Positions 1 to 9,204 of a stretch of 64,000 nt of DNA are shown here, piece after piece. The notes beneath the pieces were generated by a model, which worked only from the letters and a program-made list of their open reading frames with translations, was not told where the DNA came from and searched no databases. The DNA comes from Nannocystis pusilla. GTDB taxonomy: Bacteria > Myxococcota_A > Polyangia > Nannocystales > Nannocystaceae. The position numbers and the translations under genes were made by a program. The stretch covers positions 248,001 to 312,000 of the forward strand of contig NZ_JAIRAU010000043.1 of the NCBI RefSeq assembly GCF_020073745.1. Direction: 5' to 3'. The number at the start of each line of letters is the position of its first letter. Positions within the stretch are counted from its first letter, which is position 1.

Positions 1-728
1 GCTTGCACGGCCTGCATCGGCCGCTCGTCGCCGCTGCCCCACGCGCCGATGCGGGCGGCGCAGGCGAAGGTCGACTCGAGGTCGGGCTGGTCGGCCAGCA
101 TGTAGCGGCGGCCGGCGGCGATCGGGCACGGCTTGCCGAGCTGATCGTACTGGCGACCGCTGCCGTACTGGAATTCGCAGGTGTCGATCGTGACCTGCTC
201 GCACGGGGTGCCGTTGCAGGTCCGGTCGTCGGCGAACAGGGAGTCGCACACCTTCTTGCAGCAGGTCGGCGCCGGGGCGCACTTGCACGTGTCGGTCTTG
301 AAGTCGCAGTCCTGCTCGCCGTCGATGGCGTTGCCGTCGTCGGTCGAGATCGCCATGATGTGGTAGTCGTCGGCGGTCAGCGTCTCCTCGATCGCGGCGA
401 TGAAGCCGGGGAACGAGGCGATCAGGCTGCTCTGCTCGTCGGCCATCGAGTTGGAGTTGTCGATCACGAACAGGAAGTCGACCTTGTCGCAGCCCTTGAC
501 CGCGAGGCCGCTGTCGCCGCCGGTGCTGGTGCCGCCGTCGGGCAGGTCGAGCTTCTCGTCCTCGCCGTCGTCGAGGCCCGAGGGCAGGGAGAGCGCCGGG
601 GGGTCGCCGAACGGCGGCAGGGCGCCGCCGTCCGTGACGTCCCCACGCTGTCCGTCATTGTCAGTACACGCGAACACGAGGGTGCACATCAACCACAGGT
701 GCACAGGAGGCGACATCGGACGAGACAT
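1..728 (-). CDS. VWA-domain lipoprotein, 3' end outside window
   Basis: Reading leftward from the ATG at 726-728 the frame stays open to the window edge, so only the N-terminal 242 residues are present. A short hydrophobic signal ends in a lipobox (LVFAC, Cys21), which predicts an outer-membrane or surface lipoprotein. An acidic Gly/Asp-rich linker follows. A von Willebrand A domain then begins with VIDNSNSM, whose DxSxS (residues 90-94) is the metal-ion-dependent adhesion motif. Behind it come many cysteines (CKCAP, CCKKVC, CNGTPC), suggesting a disulfide-rich insertion. VWA proteins of this build are common in myxobacteria and are presumed to bind ligands or surfaces; the ligand cannot be told from the sequence. 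It is separated from the ABC gene to the right by about 50 bp on the same strand. Confidence 0.8.
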   Translation of the reverse strand, partial: MSRPMSPPVHLWLMCTLVFACTDNDGQRGDVTDGGALPPFGDPPALSLPSGLDDGEDEKLDLPDGGTSTGGDSGLAVKGCDKVDFLFVIDNSNSMADEQSSLIASFPGFIAAIEETLTADDYHIMAISTDDGNAIDGEQDCDFKTDTCKCAPAPTCCKKVCDSLFADDRTCNGTPCEQVTIDTCEFQYGSGRQYDQLGKPCPIAAGRRYMLADQPDLESTFACAARIGAWGSGDERPMQAVQ

Positions 729-780
729 GCCGATTCCATAGCGCCGACCCGCGGCCGAGGGCCGTGGATGGCGTCACAGA

Positions 781-1700
<920 letters not shown>

Positions 1701-1704
<4 letters not shown>

Positions 1705-2726
1705 AGGTCCCTCCGGCGAAACACTTGAAAGCCGATCCAGGCGTAGCCGGCGCACAGGGCGATGCAGCCGGCCGCGTTCATCAACCTGTGCAAAAGGTCA
1801 GGGTGGAAGAATTGCGTCTTGTAGGCGAACGGGGTCAGCCAGCGCAGCAGCGACAGCGGCGCCGGAGTGAACAGCGCCCACACGCCGACGATCCACAGCA
1901 CGGACAGGAAGAAGATCGCCAGGAACCGCGCGGCCCCGGGCCCGCGCACCAGCTGCGAGGCGCAGGCGACCGGGCCGAGCACCGCGAACGCGAACAGGGC
2001 CAGGATCGGCCAGGCGCGCAGGAGCGCGAGCAAGGAGTCGAGGACGTCGAAGCGCGGCAAGTAAGCGCTGCCGATCAGCAAGACGGGCAGCATGCCGAGG
2101 CCGGCGATCAGCGCGACGAGCAGCACCTGCGACAACAACTTGCCGAGGACGAACGCGCCCCGGCTGGCCCGCAAGGCGACGAACCGGACGGTGCGCAGGT
2201 GGAGGTCGCCGGCGACGAGGTCGTAGCTGGTGAGCGCGATCAGCCACGGCAAGGCGCCGAGCGAGAGCCACGCGAACACCAGGACCATCGGCGGGTAGGT
2301 GGCGAGGTGGCCGGCGATCTGCTGGTCGCCGCCGGCGATGACGTAGAGGAGGCCGGTGTAGCCGGCGCCCTGCGCGGCCCCGGCGGCCGCCGCCGCGGCG
2401 ACCTTCTCGCCGGTGTCGCTGATGCCGGCGACGACCTCGGCGGTGGCCTCCTCGGCGAACTTGACGACCTCGACGTAGATGTAGCTCGTGATCGAGGCGA
2501 CGAGGAGATAGAGGAGCGCGAGCACCAGGGCGCGACGGGTCCGGATCGATTCGCGGAGATCGAAGCCGGCGATCAGCCACGCGTCGCGCCAGAAAGTCGA
2601 TGAGGCGGCCAAGGGGGCGCCGATCGTACCCGAGGACGCGGGCGCCGAGAAGTCGCGGCGTCGTGACAGGGACCGCAGACCGGAGGCCCCGGCGCGTCGT
2701 TGACCATTCTCATGACGCGCCAACAC
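1701..2726 (-). CDS. ABC-2 type transporter permease
   Basis: Membrane partner of the ATPase that overlaps its stop codon. From TFWRDAWLIAGFDLRESIRTR onward it has the normal ABC-2 permease layout: an amphipathic N-terminal segment, a first membrane helix, a large external loop rich in Ala/Glu, then about five further helices ending in FQVFRRRDL. The first ~38 residues of the longest frame are not membrane-like, so the true start is probably internal. A TTG at 2612 directly before AASSTFW is the best candidate, and the ATG at 2726 is the outer limit. The family exports drugs, lipids or polysaccharides; no substrate can be assigned. The copy of the dispersed palindrome at 1784-1803 is near its 3' end. 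Confidence 0.88.
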
Positions 2727-2855
2727 TATCGCCCTCGCGGCCCCGGTGCGCTGGTTCTGCTCGGGGTCCTCCTCGTCGGCGGCTCGATCGCCGCCCTGTC
2801 CTCCCTGGTCGCCGCCGACGCGGCCGCCGCAGCGCCGACGACCGAGGCGCGATGA
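2712..2855 (+). CDS. Small single-pass membrane protein
   Basis: A 47-codon frame, MTRQHYRPRGPG followed by a continuous hydrophobic stretch (ALVLLGVLLVGGSIAALSSL) and a short Ala-rich tail. The positive residues before the hydrophobic segment predict one membrane helix. It starts 15 bases before the divergently transcribed permease frame, so the two would share a promoter region. I see no strong ribosome binding site, and I recognise no family. It could be a genuine small protein or chance; the clean membrane topology is the only support. Confidence 0.35.
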   Translation: MTRQHYRPRGPGALVLLGVLLVGGSIAALSSLVAADAAAAAPTTEAR

Positions 2856-2930
2856 CGTGACGCCTCTCGTTCGGGATCTCGCCCACGTCCCGCTCGCCCG
2901 CGGGTCGCTGGACCTGTCCTTCGGAGCACC

Positions 2931-3341
2931 TCAGAGGCCGCGGCGGAAGCGGCCGGTGAAGCGGCGAAAGCCGAGCACATCGCCGGCGACGTCGAGCTCG
3001 CCGGCGGCGATCGGGCCCGGGCTGTCGCGCAGCAGGGCCTCGCGCACCGGGGCGGCCCGCGCGGGGCTCATGCCGACGTCGACGATGACGTTGCCGGCGC
3101 CGGTGCGCACGAGGATGGTGCTGGCGAGGTCCCAGCCGATCGCCAGGCGCACGCGCTCGGAGATCGCAACGATCCGCGGCGGGCCGATGACGTCGTCGCA
3201 GTGCGCCCGCTGCGACTCGGGCGGAGCCTGGCCGCGGACCAGCAGGACGCTCCGCCGCGCCGGCGTGACGACCCACCACACGGCCCCGCCGAGGCCGATC
3301 AGCGCGGCGAGGCCGAGCGCGACGAAGGTCCTGCGAGCCAC
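2931..3341 (-). pseudogene. Truncated metallo-beta-lactamase-fold protein
   Basis: 136 codons: an N-terminal membrane anchor (LGLAALIGLGGAVWWVV), then WDLASTILVRTGAGNVIVDVGMSPARA, which matches the first beta-sandwich of membrane-anchored metallo-beta-lactamase hydrolases. The frame ends about 35 residues later without the HxHxDH zinc motif or anything after it; a full protein would need at least 200 more residues. The last ~25 residues (from GELDVAG) do not look like the family. The stop codon falls at the edge of a dispersed palindrome (2912-2931), so the deletion may have used that repeat. It may be transcribed, but I infer it is a non-functional relic. Confidence 0.55.
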
Positions 3342-3421
3342 CCGAGCCAGCGATCGCCGAGAGCGAAGGGGCGGTCAAGCCGCCTTGACGCTGGCCGGCC
3401 CCGCGGCCTAGACCATGGGCC

Positions 3422-6409
3422 ATGGCGGATCGAGAGCCTGGGCGCGAGGGACGGTCGCGGATCTTGTGGCTGCTGCCGCTCGCGCTGGGCGTCGCGGGGC
3501 TGTCCTGGTCGACATGTCTGAAGGGACAGCAGGAGACCGAGCCGCCGGCGCCGGACGACGCGAAGGACCCGCGACCGGCGACAGGCGCGGCGCTGCCAGC
3601 GGCGCCGCTGCCGGGGATCGATCCGCACAAGCTGCAGAAGGCGGCGATCAGCGGCACGGTGCGCGACGACAAGGGGCGGCCGCTCGCGGGGGCGCAGGTG
3701 TGCGCGATCGCCAGCTCGGGTCGGCTCGACGCGCGCGACACGTTCACGCCGCCGTGCGCCACCAGCGGGCGCGACGGCCACTACCGCATCGAGGGGCTGT
3801 GGCCGGTGCGTCACTCGGTGAGCGCGTCGGCGCCGGGGCACGTGCCGACGTTCTACACGCGCGGCGATCGGCCGCGGGCCTACGACCCGATCGACCTCGT
3901 GCCCGGCGCCGAGGTGCCGGACGTCGACCTCACGCTGCGCGGCGGGGGCGTGGAGATCCACGGCGTCGTCAAGGACCTCAGCGGTGGGGCGGTCGAGGGC
4001 GCGGTGGTCAGCTCGGGCGGGCTGTTCATCGGCACGGGGATGGCGTTCGCGACGTCGGGCCCCGAGGGCGAGTTCTCGCTGTGGGTGGCGCCCGGGCAGC
4101 CGCAGGTGTGGGCGCGCGCCGAGGGCTACGCCGGGGGCGGCGACCGCGGGGCGGCGCCGGGGCACCGGTTCGAGCTGTTCATGACGCCGGAGGCGGTGCT
4201 GGTCGGCAAGGTGGTGCGCGCCGGCAGCGGCGAGCCGGTCGAGGGCGCGCGGGTGACGGCGCAGCGCGGCGACACGTTCTTCGGCGGCGGCAGCGGGACG
4301 GCGATCACCGACGCGGGCGGCAACTTCCGCCTCGCTCAATTGTCGCCCGGCGCCTACAAGCCGGCCGTCGAGGCCGACGACGCGCTCGGCATGGCGGCGG
4401 AGCAGGTGGTGCTCGGGCTCGGCGAGACGTCGCAGGCGATCGTGATCGAGGCCCACCCGGCGGCGATGCTGACGGGCAAGGTGGTGGTGACGCCGGGCGG
4501 GACGTCGTGCCCGCGCGGGTCGGTGAGCCTGCACGCGGCCGCGGGCGAGCGCGAGAGCGCCGCGGAGGTCGAGGCCGACGGCGTGGTGCAGATCCGCGGG
4601 CTGCTCCCGGGCACCTACGCGGTGACGGCCACCTGCGACGGGTTCGTGTCGGCCGAGAAGTACGAGCCGGTGGTGGTCGCCGACAAGCCGCTCGAGGGCC
4701 TGCGCTGGGACGTCGCGCCGGGGCGGGCGATCCGCGGCAGCGTGACGTCGGCGAAGGGCGAGCCGGTGCAGGGGATCAGCGTGATGGCGCGCAGCAAGGC
4801 CGAGCCGGGCCGGCCGAGCCCGCGCGCCGGCGGGCCGGCGTTCGTCGACTCCGACGCGCGCGGGCGCTTCGAGCTCGCGGGGCTGCTGCCCGGCAAGTAC
4901 GAGGTGAGCGTGTTCACCAAGGCGCAGAGCCGGGCGACCCCGACCAAGCCGATCGAAGTGACATTGCCCGAAGGACAGGACCTCGAGGACATCCGGATCG
5001 AGCTGGTGGCGGCCGGGCAGGTGCGCGGCGAGGTCCGCGACGTCCACGGCAACGGGGTGGCGCGGGCGCAGGTGTCGCTGCAGTCGCCGGGGCGGCGCGG
5101 GGTGACGGCGATGACCGGCGACGACGGCACGTTCCACGCGCCCGAGGCGGCGACCGGCGAGTACCGGGTGACGGCCAGCCGCGACGGGGTCAAGCTGCGC
5201 GCGCCGGGCACCGGCGACGACGACATGCAGGGCGTGAAGGTGACGGTCGAGGCCGACGCGGTGGCGACGGTCAAGCTGGTCGTCGAGACAGGGAACGGGC
5301 GGATCGTCGGGGTGGTCCGCGACGAGGGCGGCGCGGCGGTGAGCGACGCGTTCGTCGAGGCGACCCGTGAGTCGGAGAGCGCGGCCGGGCCGGGCGGGCG
5401 GTCCTCGCGGTTCTTCTCGCTGGGGGACCGGCCGCACCTGACCGACGCCGAGGGCCGCTTCGCGGTCGAGGAGCTGTTCCCCGGCAAGTACACGGTCCGC
5501 GCGTTCCGCCGCGGCGGCGGCGAGGCGACGGTCGAGCACGTGGCGCTCGGGGCCGAGGTGACGCTGACGTTCGCGCCGACCGGGCGCCTGGCGGGGACGG
5601 TGGCGCTCAAGGCCGGCGGCGCGCCGCAGGAGTTCTCGGCGACGCTCGAGGAGCCGACGACCGGCTACCGCCGCACCGACCAGTTCTTTCGCACGGGCGG
5701 CGCGTGGAGCTTCAGCGAGCTGCCGGCGGGCAACTACAAGCTGGCGGTGAGCGCGGCCGAGGGCACGGTCGACACCGAGGTGTCTCTCGGGTCAGGTGAA
5801 GAGAAGGCGGGGGTGCGCGTCGAGATGGCGGCCAAGGTGAAGCTGCGCGGGTCGGTGGTCGACCTCGAGGGCGCGCCGGTGGTCGGGGCGGCGGTGCGGG
5901 TCAGCCACGGTCGGACGTACACGGTCGACGACCGCGAGACGCCGCGCACCGACGCCGAGGGCCGCTTCGAGGTCGAGGGGGCGCCGGTCGGGGCCGTGAC
6001 GATCCTGGTGGCGGGCCCGCGCGGCGCGGCGGTGGAGTACAACCAGGCGGTGATCAGCACCAACATCGCCGGCGGGCCGGAGGTCGAGCTGGCGCCGATC
6101 CGGGTGACGAAGCGGCGCCTCAAGGCGGGGGATTCGAGCGGCGACCTCGGGTACGCGATCAAGCTCGGCGCGCCGGCGGTCGACCCGGCGCAGCGCAAGT
6201 TCGAGGTCGCGCTGGTGCGGCCCGGCTCGCCGGCGGCCAGCGCCGGACTGCAGGCGGGCGACGTGATCGTCAGCGTCGACGGCGAGGACGTGACCGGCGA
6301 GCGGCGCTACCTGTACGAGCAGCTGACCCGCGTGCCGGTCGGCACGACGCTGCGCCTCGGGCTGGCCCGCGGGGCGACGGTCGAGCTCACCGCCGGCGAG
6401 GCGCCGTGA
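3422..6409 (+). CDS. Carboxypeptidase-regulatory-like repeat protein with C-terminal PDZ domain
   Basis: A 995-residue secreted or envelope protein. A signal/anchor helix (ILWLLPLALGVAGLSW) is followed by a Cys and a Glu/Pro linker. Then come about eight to nine beta-sandwich repeats of the carboxypeptidase regulatory-like type, recognisable by recurring G-x-V-x-D-x-x-G-x-P-x-x-G-A and the closing phrase LLPGKYEV, LFPGKYTV, LPAGNYKL or LSPGAYKP. Residues ~900-995 are a PDZ domain (PGSPAASAGLQAGDVIVSVDGEDV). Such beta-sandwich repeats usually act as adhesion or scaffold modules, and a PDZ domain binds C-terminal peptides. No peptidase domain is present. Dispersed palindromes at 3512-3531, 4961-4980 and 5778-5797 are read in frame; the first encodes TCLKGQQ just after the anchor and the second LPEGQD. 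Confidence 0.9.
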   Translation: MADREPGREGRSRILWLLPLALGVAGLSWSTCLKGQQETEPPAPDDAKDPRPATGAALPAAPLPGIDPHKLQKAAISGTVRDDKGRPLAGAQVCAIASSGRLDARDTFTPPCATSGRDGHYRIEGLWPVRHSVSASAPGHVPTFYTRGDRPRAYDPIDLVPGAEVPDVDLTLRGGGVEIHGVVKDLSGGAVEGAVVSSGGLFIGTGMAFATSGPEGEFSLWVAPGQPQVWARAEGYAGGGDRGAAPGHRFELFMTPEAVLVGKVVRAGSGEPVEGARVTAQRGDTFFGGGSGTAITDAGGNFRLAQLSPGAYKPAVEADDALGMAAEQVVLGLGETSQAIVIEAHPAAMLTGKVVVTPGGTSCPRGSVSLHAAAGERESAAEVEADGVVQIRGLLPGTYAVTATCDGFVSAEKYEPVVVADKPLEGLRWDVAPGRAIRGSVTSAKGEPVQGISVMARSKAEPGRPSPRAGGPAFVDSDARGRFELAGLLPGKYEVSVFTKAQSRATPTKPIEVTLPEGQDLEDIRIELVAAGQVRGEVRDVHGNGVARAQVSLQSPGRRGVTAMTGDDGTFHAPEAATGEYRVTASRDGVKLRAPGTGDDDMQGVKVTVEADAVATVKLVVETGNGRIVGVVRDEGGAAVSDAFVEATRESESAAGPGGRSSRFFSLGDRPHLTDAEGRFAVEELFPGKYTVRAFRRGGGEATVEHVALGAEVTLTFAPTGRLAGTVALKAGGAPQEFSATLEEPTTGYRRTDQFFRTGGAWSFSELPAGNYKLAVSAAEGTVDTEVSLGSGEEKAGVRVEMAAKVKLRGSVVDLEGAPVVGAAVRVSHGRTYTVDDRETPRTDAEGRFEVEGAPVGAVTILVAGPRGAAVEYNQAVISTNIAGGPEVELAPIRVTKRRLKAGDSSGDLGYAIKLGAPAVDPAQRKFEVALVRPGSPAASAGLQAGDVIVSVDGEDVTGERRYLYEQLTRVPVGTTLRLGLARGATVELTAGEAP

Positions 6410-6424
6410 ACCGGCGAGGTCGTG

Positions 6425-6925
6425 ATGCCGCGACGCGCGGGCGATAATGTCCGGCCGCCCTTCGCGCACTTCCCACCGCCGGGGGTTTCGGGCACATCTG
6501 CGGAAGTGCCCTTCGCCTGGAACGATGCCGCCGCGGACGTCTACTACGCGGACGGCACCGAGGTGTTGCTGTGGCGCCCGACCGAGCGCTTCATCATCAC
6601 CAGGCTCAAAGGACAGGCGACGCTGACGGCCCTGAACTTCTACATGACCCGGGCCGCGCGCGAGATGAGCTCCGGCCGCCTGACGGTGTTCCACGAGTGG
6701 GCCGAGATGACGACGTACGAGCCGGCGGCGCGCGACGAGCTCAAGCGGTGGGGCAAGCAGCACAACGACGCGTTCGACCACGTCGAGTACCTGGTGCGCT
6801 CGAAGGTGGTGGCGATGCTGATCTCGGTGGCCGCGCTGACCCTCGGTCGCGACCTGCACGCGACCACCGACGAGGTGCAGTTCCTCGACGACCTGTTCCG
6901 CCACCTCGAGCGGCGCGGGCTGTGA
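6425..6925 (+). CDS. Hypothetical protein, cytosolic, 166 aa
   Basis: Start taken as the ATG at 6425, preceded by GAGGT at 6416-6420; a GTG three bases earlier is also possible. The protein has no signal or membrane helix. After a Pro-rich N-terminus it has alternating beta and alpha elements (TEVLLWRPTERFIITRL, RLTVFHEWAEMTTY, YLVRSKVVAMLISVAALTLG). This recalls myxobacterial proteins with a SpoIIAA/STAS-like fold, but I cannot identify a diagnostic motif. It lies 15 bases after the PDZ protein on the same strand and may be co-transcribed. Confidence 0.75.
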   Translation: MPRRAGDNVRPPFAHFPPPGVSGTSAEVPFAWNDAAADVYYADGTEVLLWRPTERFIITRLKGQATLTALNFYMTRAAREMSSGRLTVFHEWAEMTTYEPAARDELKRWGKQHNDAFDHVEYLVRSKVVAMLISVAALTLGRDLHATTDEVQFLDDLFRHLERRGL

Positions 6926-7382
6926 GGCGCCGGCGACGCTGCGCCGCTCCGATTCTTGCTGCGATGTTCGAGGCCGCCGATCGTTGCATCGTCACGGTGT
7001 GCGGTCTCACGGCGGAGCGGCCGAACGCGGACCCTGGAAACCGCGACGCCTGGCCAGCGGATGCTCGCGGGGTTCGCTGCGACTCGGCCCGAGGACTCGA
7101 TCGAGCGCCGACGTCGACGCCGCGTTTCCATGACGCGAGCGACATGATGCGGTCGCACGATCGTGACCGCGCGACGACGGACGCCCGTGTCATCCGATCG
7201 ACGACCTCGCAACGCCTGGTGAGATGAAGTCGGCTTCACGGCGAAGCACGGCGGTGCGCACGCGACGTCACGGACCCGCCCGGCTCGCCGCGCGACGGGC
7301 GCCCGCGCGGGCATAACTGCCCGTGTCCGATGTTCTTCCAACTGTGCTAAGTGGTCACGTCGCACCCTCGAGGACGCACCCC
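6926..7382. other. Intergenic stretch with no recognised gene
   Basis: 457 bases between the hypothetical gene and the aldo/keto reductase. Short frames exist on both strands but are Arg-rich, overlap each other and have no family resemblance. I see no tRNA, terminator hairpin or dispersed palindrome here. The aldo/keto reductase promoter must lie in the right part. Confidence 0.6.
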
Positions 7383-8282
7383 ATGAAGCTCCGACCGCTC
7401 GGCTCCACTGGCCTCCACGTGTCCTCCATCGGCCTCGGCGGCATGCCGCTGTCCCTCGAGAGCCGGCCGGCCAAGTCGGAGGCGATCAAGGTGATCCACG
7501 CGGCGCTGCGCGCCGGCGTGACGCTGATCGACACCGCCGACGTGTACTGCATCGACCACGCGGAGGTCGGGCACAACGAGAAGTTGATCGCGGCGGCGCT
7601 CGATCAGTGGCCGGACCCCGAGTCGGTGGTGGTGGCGACCAAGGGCGGGCTGACGCGACCGGGCGGCGCGTGGGTGACCGACGCCCACCCGCGCCGGCTC
7701 AAGGCGGCCTGCGAGGCCAGCCTCAAGGCGCTCAAGATCCCCGCGATCGCGCTCTATCAGCTGCACGCGGTCGACGACGTGGTGCCGCTCGAGGACAGCG
7801 TCGGCGCGCTCGCCGAGCTGCGCCGCGCCGGCAAGATCATGCACATCGGCCTGTCCAATGTGACAGCCGCGCAGATCCGCCGCGCGCAGCAGGTGGCGCC
7901 GATCGTCAGCGTGCAGAACCGCTGCGGCGTGTTCGATCGCCGCGACTTCAACAACGGCGTGATCCCGCTGTGCGAGGCCGAGAAGATCGCCTACCTCGCC
8001 TACAGCCCGGTCGGTGGATCCAGGGGCAAGCATCGTGTCACAGATGATCCCACGTTGCGCCGGATCGCCGCCAACCATGGCGTGTCGCCGTTCCAGATCG
8101 CGCTCGCATGGCTCCTGGCCCGTTCACCGGTGATTGTCCCGATCCCGGGGGCGAGCAAGATCACCAGCGCCATCGACAGCGCGGCGGCCGGCGCGCTCGA
8201 ACTCTCGAGCGACGACATCGCCGCGCTGGAGCAGGCCTTCCCGCTCGCGCAGGCGTCCCCGTCGGCGGCACGCGCCGTCTGA
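7383..8282 (+). CDS. Aldo/keto reductase
   Basis: 299 residues, NADPH-dependent oxidoreductase of the aldo/keto reductase superfamily. It starts MKLRPLGSTGLHVSSIGLGG, the typical first strand; an in-frame extension to 7323 adds 20 residues that do not fit. The catalytic tetrad is visible as DTADVY (Asp, Tyr), VATKGG (Lys) and YQLHAVD (His). The C-terminal cofactor region contains VPIPGASKITSAIDSAAA. The closest style is the YajO/general stress AKR group that reduces aldehydes and ketones; the physiological substrate is unknown. A dispersed palindrome copy is at 7849-7868. Confidence 0.93.
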   Translation: MKLRPLGSTGLHVSSIGLGGMPLSLESRPAKSEAIKVIHAALRAGVTLIDTADVYCIDHAEVGHNEKLIAAALDQWPDPESVVVATKGGLTRPGGAWVTDAHPRRLKAACEASLKALKIPAIALYQLHAVDDVVPLEDSVGALAELRRAGKIMHIGLSNVTAAQIRRAQQVAPIVSVQNRCGVFDRRDFNNGVIPLCEAEKIAYLAYSPVGGSRGKHRVTDDPTLRRIAANHGVSPFQIALAWLLARSPVIVPIPGASKITSAIDSAAAGALELSSDDIAALEQAFPLAQASPSAARAV

Positions 8283-8324
8283 GGACCCCTTTACGGCGTT
8301 TTGCGGCGTGATACGGTCGCCGCG

Positions 8325-9128
8325 ATGACTCAAGGTCCCGATCTCGAGGGTCGACTGGCGCAGTTCCAGGCGATGGTCGATTCGCTGCCGTGGGCGATCT
8401 TCTGGAAGGACCGCGACTCGCGGTACCTCGGCGGGAATCAGGCGATGGCGAAGTTGTCGGGATTCGCCAGTCCGCGGGAATTGGTGGGGCTCGCCGACAC
8501 GGACCTGTGGTGGCGAGACAACGCCGCCGAGTACCGCGCCGACGACCTCGAGGTGATCGAGTCGGGGCAGCCGAAGCTGCACGTGCGCCTGCCGTTCCCG
8601 GGTGAGGACGGCGGCACGGTGTGGATCGATCGCCACCGGGTGCCGCTGCGCGACGCGAGCGGAGCGGTGGTCGGGGTGATCGGGTGGTTCGAGGACGTGA
8701 CGGCGAAGAAGCTGGCCGAGGACGCCGAGGCGCAGGCGCAGCTCGAGGCGACGCTCGAGATGGCGACGCCGCTTTTGCCGGTGGCCGAGGGGGTGCTGGT
8801 GATGCCGCTGATCGGCAAGCTCGACGCCCAGCGCGCGGCGCAGATGACCGAGACGCTGCTGGCCGGCGTGGCGCTGCACCGGGCGCACACGGCGATCCTC
8901 GACGTCACTGGCGTGCGCCGCATGGACACCACGGCGATCGAGGCGCTGGCGAGGGCGGCCGCGGCGGTTCGCCTGCTCGGCGCGGCGGCCGTGGTGACCG
9001 GCGTGGGCCCGGTGGTGGCCCAGGCGATCGTGCGGCTCGGCGTCGACCTCGGCCAGGTCACCGTGCTCGGCGACCTCAAGGCCGGGGTCGCCCACGCCCT
9101 GGCGACGGCGCAGCAGCGGCGCGGCTGA
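8325..9128 (+). CDS. PAS-STAS protein, RsbR-like
   Basis: 267 residues. Residues ~10-125 are a PAS domain (MVDSLPWAIFWKDRDSRYLG, then GADTDLWW-like and VGVIGWFEDVTAKK at the end). A short coiled linker (EDAEAQAQLEATLEM) leads to a C-terminal STAS domain (VLVMPLIGKLDAQRAAQMTETLL, ILDVTGVRRMDTTAIEALARA). This is the build of RsbR-type proteins, which form stressosome-like complexes and regulate anti-sigma kinases by phosphorylation of the STAS domain; the DTTA at the usual phosphosite region keeps threonines. No RsbS/RsbT partner is adjacent. I chose the ATG at 8325; a TTG 24 bases upstream only adds MRRDTVAA. Confidence 0.88.
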   Translation: MTQGPDLEGRLAQFQAMVDSLPWAIFWKDRDSRYLGGNQAMAKLSGFASPRELVGLADTDLWWRDNAAEYRADDLEVIESGQPKLHVRLPFPGEDGGTVWIDRHRVPLRDASGAVVGVIGWFEDVTAKKLAEDAEAQAQLEATLEMATPLLPVAEGVLVMPLIGKLDAQRAAQMTETLLAGVALHRAHTAILDVTGVRRMDTTAIEALARAAAAVRLLGAAAVVTGVGPVVAQAIVRLGVDLGQVTVLGDLKAGVAHALATAQQRRG

Positions 9129-9204
9129 GCCCGAATCAGCGGGCGCGGCCCGGCAGCGCCGGTTGAGCGGCGCGGCACGCGGGTGGTAGCCTGCGGTCCG
9201 GTCG

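Noticed and set aside
6956..7147. Short frame after the hypothetical 166-aa gene
   Set aside because: Arg/Thr-rich, no ribosome binding site, and overlapped by equally open frames on both strands.
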